Assembly: GCA_023432985.1 (NCBI GenBank) | Contig: JAEZEQ010000064.1 | Location: forward strand, 1 to 26,518 | From: Bacteroidota bacterium | GTDB taxonomy: Bacteria; Bacteroidota; Bacteroidia; CAIKAF01 | Direction: 5' to 3' | DNA: 26,518 nucleotides | Shown: positions 1 to 8,371 of the stretch, one piece after another | Numbering within the stretch: position 1 is the first letter of the stretch | Layout: each line of letters starts with the position of its first letter | Notes under the pieces: generated by a model | Database searches by the model: none | Told to the model about the DNA's origin: nothing | Seen by the model: the letters and a program-made list of their open reading frames with translations, nothing else | Made by a program: the position numbers and the translations under genes

Positions 1-1275
1 GGCGCTTGGAATCTGGACGGAAAAGGACCTTCTATTTGGGATACTTTTACGCACAAAAAAGGAAAAATTAAAAACAATGATAACGGGGATATGGCCTGCG
101 ATTTCTATCATCGTTATCCCGAAGATATTGAGCGGATTAAGTCTATGAATTTTGATGTAAATCGCTTTAGTATATCTTGGTCGCGCATTTTTCCCGAGGG
201 AGTTGGAACGCCTAATCAGGCTGGGATAGACTTTTATCATAAAGTCATAGACACCACATTGGAACAGGGATTGGAACCGTGGATTACTTGTTTTCACTGG
301 GATTTGCCACAGGCCTTAGAAGATAAAGGAGGATGGGCAAATCGGGATATTTTATCTGCATTCAAGGAATATGTACGCTTTCTAGCCCTCGAATACGGCG
401 ATAAGGTAAAGCATTGGATGGTGATGAATGAACCGGCATCTTTTACGGCTCTGGGCTATTTGGCCGGAATGCACGCCCCGGGTAAAATCAACCCCACGGC
501 CTTCAAAAAAGCCGCCCATCACGCCGCTCTTTGTCAGGCCGAAGGCGGACGAATCCTAAAAGAACTGGTGCCAAATGGAAGTATTGGAACTACGGTCAGC
601 ATGAGTGCCGTACACCCCAAAAGCAATTCCAAACGCCATATAAAAGCGGCCGCACGCATGGACGCTCTGCTGAACAGACTTTTTCTGGATCCCATTCTCG
701 GCAAAGGTTATCCCGTCGATGCATGGCCCTTTTTAAAGGGTATAGAGAAATTTATGTTGCCCGGAGACCTCGAAAAATTAAGTTTTGATTTTGATTTTAT
801 CGGCCTGCAAAATTATTTTAGAGTGGTCGCTAAAGCCGATATTTTTCCGCCAATCTTATGGGCTAATAGGGTCTCCCCGAAAAAATTAGCCCAAAGTCCC
901 GACGACCTTACCGATATGGGATGGGAAGTATACCCCGAAGGTATGTACGAATTGCTTATGCGCCTGAAAAATGAACCGAAAATTAAAAATATATTGGTAA
1001 CCGAAAACGGAGCCGCATTTACCGACGAATTGCAAAATGACCATGTTCGCGATCCCAAGAGAATAAGATTCTTTAAAAGTTATCTCGAACAAGTACTCCG
1101 TGCCAAAAAGGAAGGTGCACCCGTGAATGGATATTTTGTGTGGACTTTAATGGATAATTTTGAATGGGCCGAAGGATATCACCCTCGCTTTGGTATTGTA
1201 TATGTCGACTTCGAAACACAAAAACGAACAATTAAGGATAGCGGACTTTGGTTTAGGGAATTTTTGAGCCAATAA
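1..1275 (+). CDS. GH1 family beta-glucosidase, 5' truncated by the window edge
   Basis: Retaining glycoside hydrolase of family 1, expected to cleave beta-glucosides or cello-oligosaccharides to glucose. The reading frame is open from base 1, with 424 residues visible. The first visible residues, GAWNLDGKGPSIWDTF, are a family-typical N-terminal block, so only about 20-25 residues are likely missing; the Met codon at 91 lies inside the conserved ACDFYHRYPED motif and is not the start. Both catalytic glutamates are present: the acid/base in the MNEP motif (codon 430-432) and the nucleophile in the VTENG motif (codon 1003-1005). The C-terminal WTLMDNFEWAEGY block is also intact. No signal peptide can be judged because the start is missing. 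It ends 23 bases before trmD, which has its own promoter overlapping this gene's 3' end, so the two are probably separate transcripts. Substrate preference cannot be read from the sequence. Confidence 0.95.
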   Translation, partial: GAWNLDGKGPSIWDTFTHKKGKIKNNDNGDMACDFYHRYPEDIERIKSMNFDVNRFSISWSRIFPEGVGTPNQAGIDFYHKVIDTTLEQGLEPWITCFHWDLPQALEDKGGWANRDILSAFKEYVRFLALEYGDKVKHWMVMNEPASFTALGYLAGMHAPGKINPTAFKKAAHHAALCQAEGGRILKELVPNGSIGTTVSMSAVHPKSNSKRHIKAAARMDALLNRLFLDPILGKGYPVDAWPFLKGIEKFMLPGDLEKLSFDFDFIGLQNYFRVVAKADIFPPILWANRVSPKKLAQSPDDLTDMGWEVYPEGMYELLMRLKNEPKIKNILVTENGAAFTDELQNDHVRDPKRIRFFKSYLEQVLRAKKEGAPVNGYFVWTLMDNFEWAEGYHPRFGIVYVDFETQKRTIKDSGLWFREFLSQ

Positions 1276-1292
1276 AGAATCTATTACCTTTG
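1264..1292 (+). promoter_or_regulatory. Bacteroidota-type promoter of trmD
   Basis: A TTG (1264-1266, inside TTTTTG) lies 18 nt upstream of TACCTTTG (1285-1292), an exact match to the TAnnTTTG -7 box. Only 6 nt separate the box from the ATG at 1299, so the mRNA would be leaderless or nearly so. The -33 half overlaps the last codons of the GH1 gene. Confidence 0.65.
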
Positions 1293-1298
1293 CCTTTT

Positions 1299-1988
1299 AT
1301 GGAAGCTCTACGCATTGATATTATTTCGGTTTTACCCGAATTGCTCGAAAGTCCCCTCAACCACAGTATTGTGAAACGTGCACGGGATAAAAATCTGGTC
1401 AAAATCGAGTGCATTGCATTGAGAGATTTTGGATTGGGCGGCTATAAACATGTCGACGATTATCCATACGGAGGTGGCGGTGGAATGATTCTGCGTTGCG
1501 AACCCCTGGCAACAGCCATAGAGTCGCTCCTGGCACAACGAAATTATGACGCCATTATTTATACCACACCCGACGGAGATACTTTCAATCAACCCATGGC
1601 CAATTCCTTCTCTATGTTCAAAAATATTATGATTATTTGTGGACATTATAAAGGTATAGACCAACGTATACGCGATAAATATGTAACCCACGAGTTAAGT
1701 ATAGGCGATTATGTACTCAGTGGGGGAGAGTTGGCAGCCTGCGTAATCACTGACGCACTGGTGCGCATTTTACCCGGCGCCATCGGCGACGAAATGAGCG
1801 CCCTGAGCGATAGCTTTCAAGATAATTTGCTCGCACCACCCGTATATACCCGACCCGAAATCTGGGACGGACGAAAAGTGCCGGATGTATTGCTGAGCGG
1901 AAATGATAAGCTTATTAAGGATTGGCAATTGGAAGAATCGCTGAAAAAAACAAAGGATAGAAGACCTGACCTGTTGAAAGAAGAATGA
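1299..1988 (+). CDS. trmD: tRNA (guanine-N1)-methyltransferase TrmD
   Basis: Methylates G37 of tRNAs that read CNN codons, using S-adenosylmethionine, which prevents +1 frameshifting. The product is 229 residues, normal for TrmD. Visible family blocks are the start RIDIISVLPELLESPLNHSI, the glycine-rich DDYPYGGGGGMI segment, the CGHYKGIDQR motif, and the knot/SAM-binding IGDYVLSGGELAA segment followed by LLAPPVYTRP. I chose the ATG at 1299. A TTG in frame at 1290 overlaps the TACCTTTG promoter box, and translation from there would add only three residues. The stop overlaps the ATG of the following flippase gene (ATGA), so trmD is the first gene of a long polysaccharide-synthesis unit. That linkage is unusual, since trmD commonly sits with ribosomal protein genes. 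Confidence 0.96.
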   Translation: MEALRIDIISVLPELLESPLNHSIVKRARDKNLVKIECIALRDFGLGGYKHVDDYPYGGGGGMILRCEPLATAIESLLAQRNYDAIIYTTPDGDTFNQPMANSFSMFKNIMIICGHYKGIDQRIRDKYVTHELSIGDYVLSGGELAACVITDALVRILPGAIGDEMSALSDSFQDNLLAPPVYTRPEIWDGRKVPDVLLSGNDKLIKDWQLEESLKKTKDRRPDLLKEE

Positions 1989-3250
1989 AAAAATCATCTG
2001 CGCAACTCGTTTTTTTGAAACAAATATCCACCCTCGCAAGTGGTACGATATTAGGTCAACTTATTTTGTTCGCCTCCCTGCCTTTTTTACAAAAGTATTT
2101 CTATGGCCCGGCCGAATTTGGCGTGTTTACTGTTTTTGTCTCAATTTCTGAATTGCTCATTAGTGTGTCGGGACTGAAATATGAATATGGTGTCGTATTG
2201 CAAAAACGTCATAAAAATGCCGTTAATCTCCTCGTCTTATCTCTGCTCACTGTGCTCCTCAGTGCCTCGTTGACCCTCTTTGTTTATGCTTTTCTTTTTC
2301 TGCTTTTTCCACAAATTTCCTGGGTGAAAGATCTGGGCTTTATGGGATTTTTATTGCCCTTGAGCGTACTCAGTTATGGTACCGTAAATGCACTGCACTA
2401 CTGGTTCAACCGCGAACAAAATTATGCCGCCATGTCGGGTACTAAAATTGTCGCTTCACTCAGCTCCGAACCCGCTAAATTCGCTTTTGCAAATCAAGCC
2501 CTGAACGGTTTGATACTCGGACGGGTAATCGGACAAATGATGGCGCTTGTTTTTACCTGCCTTTTGTTCTACAAAAGATTTGCACATATGTTCAGACTGA
2601 TCTCCCGAAAACAAATGCGTAAGGAAGCCGGACTGAATAAAAAATATCCCCTGCAGATTATGCCGGGAGCTTTTATTACGGTGCTCATTACCGCCGTTTA
2701 TGTACAGTTTTTTTCCCATTTTTTTGGTAAAGAACAAGTGGGACTGCTCGGCGTTTCGGTGAGCTACCTCGGCGTAGCTTTTGGGGTAATCTCTACCGCA
2801 TTCGGTCAGGTTTTTTATAAGAAAATTTCTCTTATCGATGACGGTAATGAATTGAAACGCATTTTTCGAAATTATGCCGCCATTCTTTCTGTCCCCGCTC
2901 TGCTGGCTATTATTGCCGTTTATTTAATCCCCGCCGATTGGATCACTTCTCTACTCGGTAACCGATGGAAAGATATCTTACCCGTTACGCGCATTATGGT
3001 GCTGTGGATTAGTGTATCTTTTGTTTCAGCATCCCTCTCTTTTATGCATATACGTATCAATAACCAGAAAAATTTGCTACGTATCGAATTTCTGCACCTC
3101 ATAGCGGTATTTATCTGCCTCTTTGCCTGCTATTCCTACAGCAAATCTTTCGTTTTTACACTTTATGGGTTCACTATTGTGCAAATTATTCACTATTTAA
3201 CCGTAATTTCGTCGGCTTATTACCAACTTCATAAATCGGTAAATAGTTAA
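1985..3250 (+). CDS. Polysaccharide flippase (Wzx-like, oligosaccharide exporter)
   Basis: Predicted inner-membrane transporter that flips lipid-linked oligosaccharide repeat units to the periplasm. The 421-residue product is hydrophobic along its length, with about 10-12 likely membrane segments. The N-terminal block, with TLASGTILGQLI, a FASLPFLQKYFYGPAEFGVF segment and then SISELLISVSGLKYEYGVV, has the usual form of the polysaccharide_synt/MATE-like flippase family, in which the first helix ends before a Y/FGP-x-EFG motif. Its ATG overlaps the trmD stop, and it is followed after 8 nt by a polymerase-like membrane protein and then by glycosyltransferases, exactly the set of a Wzx/Wzy pathway. 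The exact polymer (O antigen, capsule or exopolysaccharide) cannot be told. Confidence 0.88.
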   Translation: MKKSSAQLVFLKQISTLASGTILGQLILFASLPFLQKYFYGPAEFGVFTVFVSISELLISVSGLKYEYGVVLQKRHKNAVNLLVLSLLTVLLSASLTLFVYAFLFLLFPQISWVKDLGFMGFLLPLSVLSYGTVNALHYWFNREQNYAAMSGTKIVASLSSEPAKFAFANQALNGLILGRVIGQMMALVFTCLLFYKRFAHMFRLISRKQMRKEAGLNKKYPLQIMPGAFITVLITAVYVQFFSHFFGKEQVGLLGVSVSYLGVAFGVISTAFGQVFYKKISLIDDGNELKRIFRNYAAILSVPALLAIIAVYLIPADWITSLLGNRWKDILPVTRIMVLWISVSFVSASLSFMHIRINNQKNLLRIEFLHLIAVFICLFACYSYSKSFVFTLYGFTIVQIIHYLTVISSAYYQLHKSVNS

Positions 3251-3258
3251 GTATTGTA

Positions 3259-4560
3259 ATGTTTAAATTGCTTTTTTCTCATTTTAAATCGCATCACCTT
3301 TTTGTTCTGTATTTAGTGGTGATTGCTGTCATCATTCTGGGACTTAATGATGGCTTCGACCCGGCTTATGCTCAATTGACCCTTTTTTATTATTTCCTGC
3401 CCCTAATCGGGTTTTATTTATTGATTCAATTCCTCGGACTTAAATGGAATCTGCCCCAAAAATTATCCGATTTATTGAATCGCTTTTCTATCCAAAATCG
3501 CTTCTCTTCTCTGCAAATTAGCCTGTTTTTCAGCATTTTTCTTCTCCTGGTTTTTCTTACTCAGTTTTTTTTCCTAAAAGGTTTTCCCGGATTCGAAGCG
3601 CTTATGGAATTTAAGGTGAAAAAACTGGTATTTATACGTCGCCATATTGTAACCGGTATACCCACCTGGTTCGCTTATGTTTATTCTTTTTCTATTAAAG
3701 CCATTATTCCTCTGGCTATCTTATATACCTATGCATCCCGCCAAAAATATGCCTTTTATTTTGTCTGTTTGCTAGCTTTTGTTTTTGGTATTAATGCCAT
3801 GCAAAAAGGACATATTCTCACTTTTTTTGTGCCTGTTTTAATCTATATCTTTTTCGAGAAAAATTATAAAAGAGCTGCCCTGCTTTCTTTGCTCATTTTT
3901 TTGCAACTCCTTATCCTGGTCTTTATTGCCAATCCTTCCCTTAAGTATACGCTTATGAGTCCCTTCATTAAAATTGAAAGAACTTCGGACCTTAATAATA
4001 AAATTGTTATTGACGAAAGCGAAAGCCAATCCCGCGAAATTGTAAAAGCAAATAAAAAAGCAGTGAATTCTCTATTGGTGCGAACCTTCTATTTGCCGGG
4101 CGCAACGGTGGGACGATGGTATGAATCTGTGCCCGATAAAAGACCCTTTTTGTACGGAAAAGGCTATAAATGGTATGCAAAAATAAGCGGACAAAAATAT
4201 CATGATTATGGAAATGAATTGTATGGAGTGATTTATCCGAATTATGTGAAAAGAGGACTGAAAGGTCGGGTCAATGCCGCCAGCTTTATGTACGATTATG
4301 TCAATTTTAAGGAATGGGGCCTCCTCATAAGTGCACTCGTTATGGCGCTTATTTTGTCAACTGTTTTTTTTATTTTTTACGAGGACTTTAAGTTCTCTGT
4401 TGCCCTGAATCTAATGCCCGTTCTCTATTTGTCATCCACCAGTTATACCACCCTCTTGCTCAGCGGAGGATGGGGACTTATTATCCTGTTCTATATCTTG
4501 TTTATTTCCAAATCTAAATCGCTTCATGACCAAAGTTTGTCACCTCAGCTCCGCCCATAG
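3259..4560 (+). CDS. O-antigen polymerase-like membrane protein (putative Wzy)
   Basis: Multispanning membrane protein of 433 residues with about 10-12 hydrophobic segments and one large non-membrane loop at roughly residues 230-345. The loop holds charged residues and motifs such as RTFYLPGATVGRWYES and GNELYGVIYPNYVKRGLKGR. Many membrane helices around one large periplasmic loop is the typical form of Wzy and related polymerases, which join repeat units in the periplasm. Wzy proteins share little sequence, so the call rests on topology and on the position between the flippase and two glycosyltransferases. The gene overlaps the next one by 35 nt in a different frame. No signal peptide beyond the first helix is seen. 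It could also be a different membrane protein of the same pathway. Confidence 0.65.
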   Translation: MFKLLFSHFKSHHLFVLYLVVIAVIILGLNDGFDPAYAQLTLFYYFLPLIGFYLLIQFLGLKWNLPQKLSDLLNRFSIQNRFSSLQISLFFSIFLLLVFLTQFFFLKGFPGFEALMEFKVKKLVFIRRHIVTGIPTWFAYVYSFSIKAIIPLAILYTYASRQKYAFYFVCLLAFVFGINAMQKGHILTFFVPVLIYIFFEKNYKRAALLSLLIFLQLLILVFIANPSLKYTLMSPFIKIERTSDLNNKIVIDESESQSREIVKANKKAVNSLLVRTFYLPGATVGRWYESVPDKRPFLYGKGYKWYAKISGQKYHDYGNELYGVIYPNYVKRGLKGRVNAASFMYDYVNFKEWGLLISALVMALILSTVFFIFYEDFKFSVALNLMPVLYLSSTSYTTLLLSGGWGLIILFYILFISKSKSLHDQSLSPQLRP

Positions 4561-5635
4561 TCCCGAAGATATTCGCATTTTTGTGAAGGAATGTGCAAGC
4601 CTGGCCGCTAATGGCTACGAAACGCATTTGATTGCAACGGGAGAGGGTGCCGATTATTGGAAAAATAATGTCTCTATTCATCTTATCCCCAAAAGAGGAA
4701 CAAGCCGTTGGAAACGTATGCTTCTCTCGGTTCGTGATGTCTATAATAAAGCCCTGGAAATTAATGCCGATATTTATCATTTGCATGACCCGGAATTATT
4801 GCAAATTGCCCTCAAACTGAAAAGAAAAGGGAAAAAGGTTATCTACGACGCACATGAGGATTTGCCACGACAAATTATGGCGAAATACTGGATTCCAACC
4901 CCCTTTCGAAAAGCCGTTGCTTTAAGCACTGAATACTACGAAAATTATGTTTGTGGACGATTGGACGGACTGGTAGCGGCAACCCCAACCATAGCCAAGC
5001 GATTTGCTAAGGTGCAAAAGAATGTGGCTACGGTGAATAATTACCCCCTCCTCAAAGAATTCGACCAAGAACCGAATCTTAATATGGAAAAGGAAAATTA
5101 TATCTGCTATGTAGGCGGGTTGACAGAGGTGAGAGGGGTGACGGCTATGGTGAAAGCTATGGCATTTTTGCCCGATTTGAAATTGAAATTGGGGGGACTC
5201 TTTTCTCCGGAATCGTATTATACCCGCGTTCAAAATATGCCCGAATTTATTCATGTCGATTATTTGGGTATGTTATCCCGGGACGAAGTGAAAAGCTTAT
5301 TGCAAAAGGCAAAGGTCGGTTTGGTGACCTTGCTCCCTACACCCAATATAGTCGATTCACAACCTATTAAATTGTTTGAATATATGGCAGCTGCATTGCC
5401 CGTTATTGCTTCTGATTTTCCGCTGTGGCGACAAATTGTGGAGGACGCTCAATGTGGATTGTGCGTAGATCCAAATAACCCGAAAGCTATAGCAGAAGCC
5501 GTTTTGCAGATTTTGAAAGACCCCGCTCAAGCCTCCGAAATGGGAATGAATGGAAGAAAAAGCGTACTCGAAAAGTATAATTGGGAGTCGCAAGAACCGA
5601 TTTTGTTGAATTTGTACGCCCAAATCTCTAAGTAA
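4526..5635 (+). CDS. Glycosyltransferase family 4 (GT-B fold)
   Basis: Predicted cytoplasmic retaining glycosyltransferase that adds one sugar to the lipid-linked repeat unit. It has 369 residues, the usual length for GT4. The N-terminal half shows MTKVCHLSSAHSPEDIRIFV, HLHDPELLQIALKLKRKGKK and VIYDAHEDLPRQIM, typical of the acceptor domain. The C-terminal half starts near YICYVGGLTEVRG and carries the donor-nucleotide block KLFEYMAAALPVIASDFPLW, in which the Glu is the family's conserved sugar-binding residue. It starts within the preceding polymerase gene and its stop overlaps the next ATG (TAATG at 5633-5637), so translation is probably coupled. Donor sugar and linkage are unknown. Confidence 0.9.
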   Translation: MTKVCHLSSAHSPEDIRIFVKECASLAANGYETHLIATGEGADYWKNNVSIHLIPKRGTSRWKRMLLSVRDVYNKALEINADIYHLHDPELLQIALKLKRKGKKVIYDAHEDLPRQIMAKYWIPTPFRKAVALSTEYYENYVCGRLDGLVAATPTIAKRFAKVQKNVATVNNYPLLKEFDQEPNLNMEKENYICYVGGLTEVRGVTAMVKAMAFLPDLKLKLGGLFSPESYYTRVQNMPEFIHVDYLGMLSRDEVKSLLQKAKVGLVTLLPTPNIVDSQPIKLFEYMAAALPVIASDFPLWRQIVEDAQCGLCVDPNNPKAIAEAVLQILKDPAQASEMGMNGRKSVLEKYNWESQEPILLNLYAQISK

Positions 5636-6645
5636 TGAAGGTATCTGTAGTTATTCCCTGTAGAAACGAAAAAGCTTATATAGCGCTATGCCTCGATAGC
5701 CTGGTGAAACAGGATTTTCCAAAGGAAGATTTACAGGTTATCGTATGTGACGGATTGAGTGATGATGGAACGGTGGATATTATCCTGGATTATGCAGCTA
5801 AGTACGATTTTATTAAGTATGTATGTAACCCCGACCAAATTACGCCTAAAGCGCTGAATTTGGGATTGAAATATGCTTCCTTTGATGTGGGTATTATACT
5901 CGGCGCTCACGCTGCACTCGCCCCCGATTATATTAGCCGCTGTCTCGAAGCGCTGAATATTGACCCGCAAATCGGATGTGTAGGTGGAATTATTGAAAAT
6001 GTACACGAAAATATCGTTTCTGAATCTATAGGCCTGGCTATGTCCAGTCCCTTCGGTGTTGGAAATGCCCATTTCCGTACCGCCGCAAAAGACGGCTATG
6101 TCGATACGGTGGCCTTTGGTGCTTATAGAAAGGAAGTTTTCGAAAAATGTGGCTATTTCGACGAAACGCTGGTGCGGAATCAAGACGATGAATTTAATTA
6201 CCGCATCCTGAAAATGGGATTCAAAATCTGGTTGTCGCACAATATACGCTGTGTGTATTATGTGCGCGCATCTTTCTCTAAATTGAATAAACAATATTTT
6301 CAATACGGCTATTGGAAGGTTTTTGTAAACCGTAAACATAAAGCGGTTACTACGCTCAGACAATTGGTGCCCGCTATATGGATTTTATATATTAGCCTGG
6401 CATGGATTCCATCCCTGTTTTTTTGTCCGTGGATCTGGCTATATGCCGCAGGAATTCTAAGCTATTTGCTTGGCTCTTTTTATTTCGCACAAAAATTATC
6501 TGCCGATTTTAAAGTGCAATTGCGCATTTTACGCGCATTTTATACCCTGCATTTTGCATACGGATTCGGATATATTTTAGGTATATTTGATTTTATTTTA
6601 TGCGGTAAAAACCCCTCCGAGAAAAGTACAGAACTTTCCCGATAA
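5635..6645 (+). CDS. Glycosyltransferase family 2, ExoA-like
   Basis: Predicted inverting GT-A glycosyltransferase anchored in the inner membrane. It has 336 residues. The N-terminus MKVSVVIPCRNEKAYIALCL and the CDGLSDDGTVDI motif bind the nucleotide sugar. The usual DxD position reads LGAHAALAPDYI, the His-containing form that I associate with the succinoglycan ExoA-like subgroup. The NQDDEFNYRI segment fits the catalytic-base region. After about residue 240 there are two or three hydrophobic segments (around PAIWILYISLAWIPSLFF and YAAGILSYLLGSFYFA), consistent with a membrane anchor. Its start overlaps the stop of the GT4 gene by one base, and it ends 2 nt before the ligase-like gene. The specific sugar is unknown. 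Confidence 0.9.
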   Translation: MKVSVVIPCRNEKAYIALCLDSLVKQDFPKEDLQVIVCDGLSDDGTVDIILDYAAKYDFIKYVCNPDQITPKALNLGLKYASFDVGIILGAHAALAPDYISRCLEALNIDPQIGCVGGIIENVHENIVSESIGLAMSSPFGVGNAHFRTAAKDGYVDTVAFGAYRKEVFEKCGYFDETLVRNQDDEFNYRILKMGFKIWLSHNIRCVYYVRASFSKLNKQYFQYGYWKVFVNRKHKAVTTLRQLVPAIWILYISLAWIPSLFFCPWIWLYAAGILSYLLGSFYFAQKLSADFKVQLRILRAFYTLHFAYGFGYILGIFDFILCGKNPSEKSTELSR

Positions 6646-6647
6646 GG

Positions 6648-7895
6648 ATGCAAGATATTAGAAAATATGCACGCTATGTAATGCTCTACGGCCTGTGGAT
6701 CTTCGCCTTTTTATTGCCCTTCGAGGCCGATTTTTTGGTTCCGGTAGAGTTGATGATGATCCTGGGCTTTCTGTTTTCTCAAAAGCCTCAACAAATTTTT
6801 GCCCGTTTAAGGAAACAGCTATTTGTACTGCTTTCTTTTGCCCTCTACGCAATTTGTCTAATTTCGGCACTACTGTTCCGTGATGCCGGAGAGGAATGGA
6901 GTAGGCAAATTATGGTGAAATTGCCATTCTTACTCGTGCCCCTTATCCTAATCGGATCCGATTTGTCGATAAAGGAAGTGAAAACTTCTCTCCTCGCTTT
7001 TGCAGCCGGTTGCCTCGCTTCGGGTATAGGACAGCTCTTTCTCGCTTTTGTAGATTATTTGCAAAATGGGAATCCCCGCGCCTTTGTGCACTATAGCTTC
7101 TCGCGATTTATGCATACTACCTACCTGGGTATGTTCCAACTTTTTGCCGCCGTTTATTTCTTCTTTTTAGGTATGAATTCTATTTCGAAAAAGTATAGAT
7201 ATACTTACTTTTTTGCAGCCCTCTTTTGTCTACTTTTTGTCTTCTTATCGGGAGCGAAAGCTATTTTTTTATGCCTGTTTTTTCTTGCCTTTTATGCTAT
7301 AATTCGCCTTATAAAGCAAGGAAAAAGGTCGGTGTGGACATGGATTTTGCCCCTTTCTTTATTGCTCGCTCCCATTGCATTGTACACCTTCTCATCTTCT
7401 TTTTCTTACAGAATTAATTTTGCCCTGAAAGAAGTGAAAATGTTTTGGAATGCCGAAGAGTTTAACGAAGTATATAGCACGGGCACACGCATTTTGCTGT
7501 GGAGAAATGCCCTAGATCTGTTTCAGGATAATGCTTTTGATGGAGTAGGTATAGCCAGGGTTCAAGAAGAACTGGATCGGACTATGAAAAATTCCGGCGA
7601 TTACAACTACTTGCCCCGAAGTATGAATGCGCATAGCGAGTTTATTCAACATGGCTTGGCTTATGGGGTAGGCGGACTCTTACTGCTGATTGCTTTGCTA
7701 GGAATCCCCCTCTTTTATGCCGATAAAAAGAATGCATTGCTTATTGTTACTTTTTTGATTGTTATATGGATCCCCGCGCTTACCGAAAGTGTTTTCGAAA
7801 GACAAGCAGGAACCTTGTTTTTTACCCTGGTGGGCAGTCTTCTCGTCCTCCTATCTCGTCCCTCACGATTCAATGTCTATGAAAAAAACGAATAA
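6648..7895 (+). CDS. O-antigen ligase/polymerase family membrane protein (Wzy_C type)
   Basis: Inner-membrane protein of 415 residues with about 10-12 hydrophobic segments. The family-typical periplasmic region lies near residues 265-335, with STGTRILLWRNALDLFQDN, FDGVGIARVQEEL and the NAHSEFIQHGLAYGVGG motif. The Arg in the first block and the His in NAHSEF match the conserved residues of the WaaL/Wzy_C superfamily, which attaches or polymerises glycans from lipid carriers. It is the second polymerase/ligase-like protein in the same unit, after 3259-4560, so one may polymerise and the other ligate; the sequence does not settle which. The downstream retropepsin-like gene starts within its last codons. 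Confidence 0.85.
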   Translation: MQDIRKYARYVMLYGLWIFAFLLPFEADFLVPVELMMILGFLFSQKPQQIFARLRKQLFVLLSFALYAICLISALLFRDAGEEWSRQIMVKLPFLLVPLILIGSDLSIKEVKTSLLAFAAGCLASGIGQLFLAFVDYLQNGNPRAFVHYSFSRFMHTTYLGMFQLFAAVYFFFLGMNSISKKYRYTYFFAALFCLLFVFLSGAKAIFLCLFFLAFYAIIRLIKQGKRSVWTWILPLSLLLAPIALYTFSSSFSYRINFALKEVKMFWNAEEFNEVYSTGTRILLWRNALDLFQDNAFDGVGIARVQEELDRTMKNSGDYNYLPRSMNAHSEFIQHGLAYGVGGLLLLIALLGIPLFYADKKNALLIVTFLIVIWIPALTESVFERQAGTLFFTLVGSLLVLLSRPSRFNVYEKNE

Positions 7896-8370
7896 ATTTA
7901 TCTCCCGTATTGCCCTTCAAGCTGTTTTTATTTCGGAGGACGGTTTGCATTTGCATGTAGAGGTGAAAATAAATGAATTGCCGGCCATTATGGTATTGGA
8001 TACCGGTGCTACACATACGGTATTTGATATAGATAAAATTGAAATGCTCACCCAAAAGAAAACCAGAAATGTAAATGGTCGATATTCGGCCGGACTGGGT
8101 GCAAGCGAAATTCAAAGTAAAAAAATAAAAATTAATTCCCTTCAATTGGGAAATTATATCATCAAAGAGCAAAGCTTTACCTGCCTCCCGCTGACACACC
8201 TCAATCAGGGTTATCAAAGTCTGGATATTGCAGAGGTTATTGGCGTAATCGGTTCAGATTTAATGTATACCTTTGGAGCTCATATCGATTATGCCGATTG
8301 TGTACTGACGCTCTTTAAACCGGATAAGGCAAAACAATTGGGTATGAAAAACATTAAATTTATTTCATAA
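7879..8370 (+). CDS. Retropepsin-like aspartyl protease family protein
   Basis: Single-domain, 163-residue protein of the clan AA (retropepsin-like) aspartyl protease superfamily. The active-site motif is VLDTGATHTVFD, with the catalytic Asp at residue 41. The second structural signature, VIGVIGSDLM near residues 118-127, has the hydrophobic-hydrophobic-Gly pattern. As in retropepsins one motif is present, so activity would need a homodimer. No signal peptide is visible, unlike many bacterial relatives that act in the periplasm, so a cytoplasmic location is inferred. I chose the ATG at 7879; one at 7873 in the same frame is equally possible. The start lies inside the preceding membrane-protein gene, and the next gene begins 1 nt after the stop, so it belongs to the same transcript. 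Substrate unknown. Confidence 0.85.
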   Translation: MKKTNKFISRIALQAVFISEDGLHLHVEVKINELPAIMVLDTGATHTVFDIDKIEMLTQKKTRNVNGRYSAGLGASEIQSKKIKINSLQLGNYIIKEQSFTCLPLTHLNQGYQSLDIAEVIGVIGSDLMYTFGAHIDYADCVLTLFKPDKAKQLGMKNIKFIS

Positions 8371-8371
8371 A

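Noticed and set aside
531..788. 85-codon frame inside the GH1 gene
   Set aside because: Out-of-frame shadow of a well-supported gene; Arg/Lys-rich product without family features.
1290..1298. TTG start for trmD adding three residues
   Set aside because: The TTG overlaps the TACCTTTG promoter box, so it would not be in the transcript; the ATG at 1299 fits the family.
5731..6363. 210-codon frame on the - strand opposite the GT2 gene
   Set aside because: Antisense shadow of a clear glycosyltransferase; no domain or start signals.
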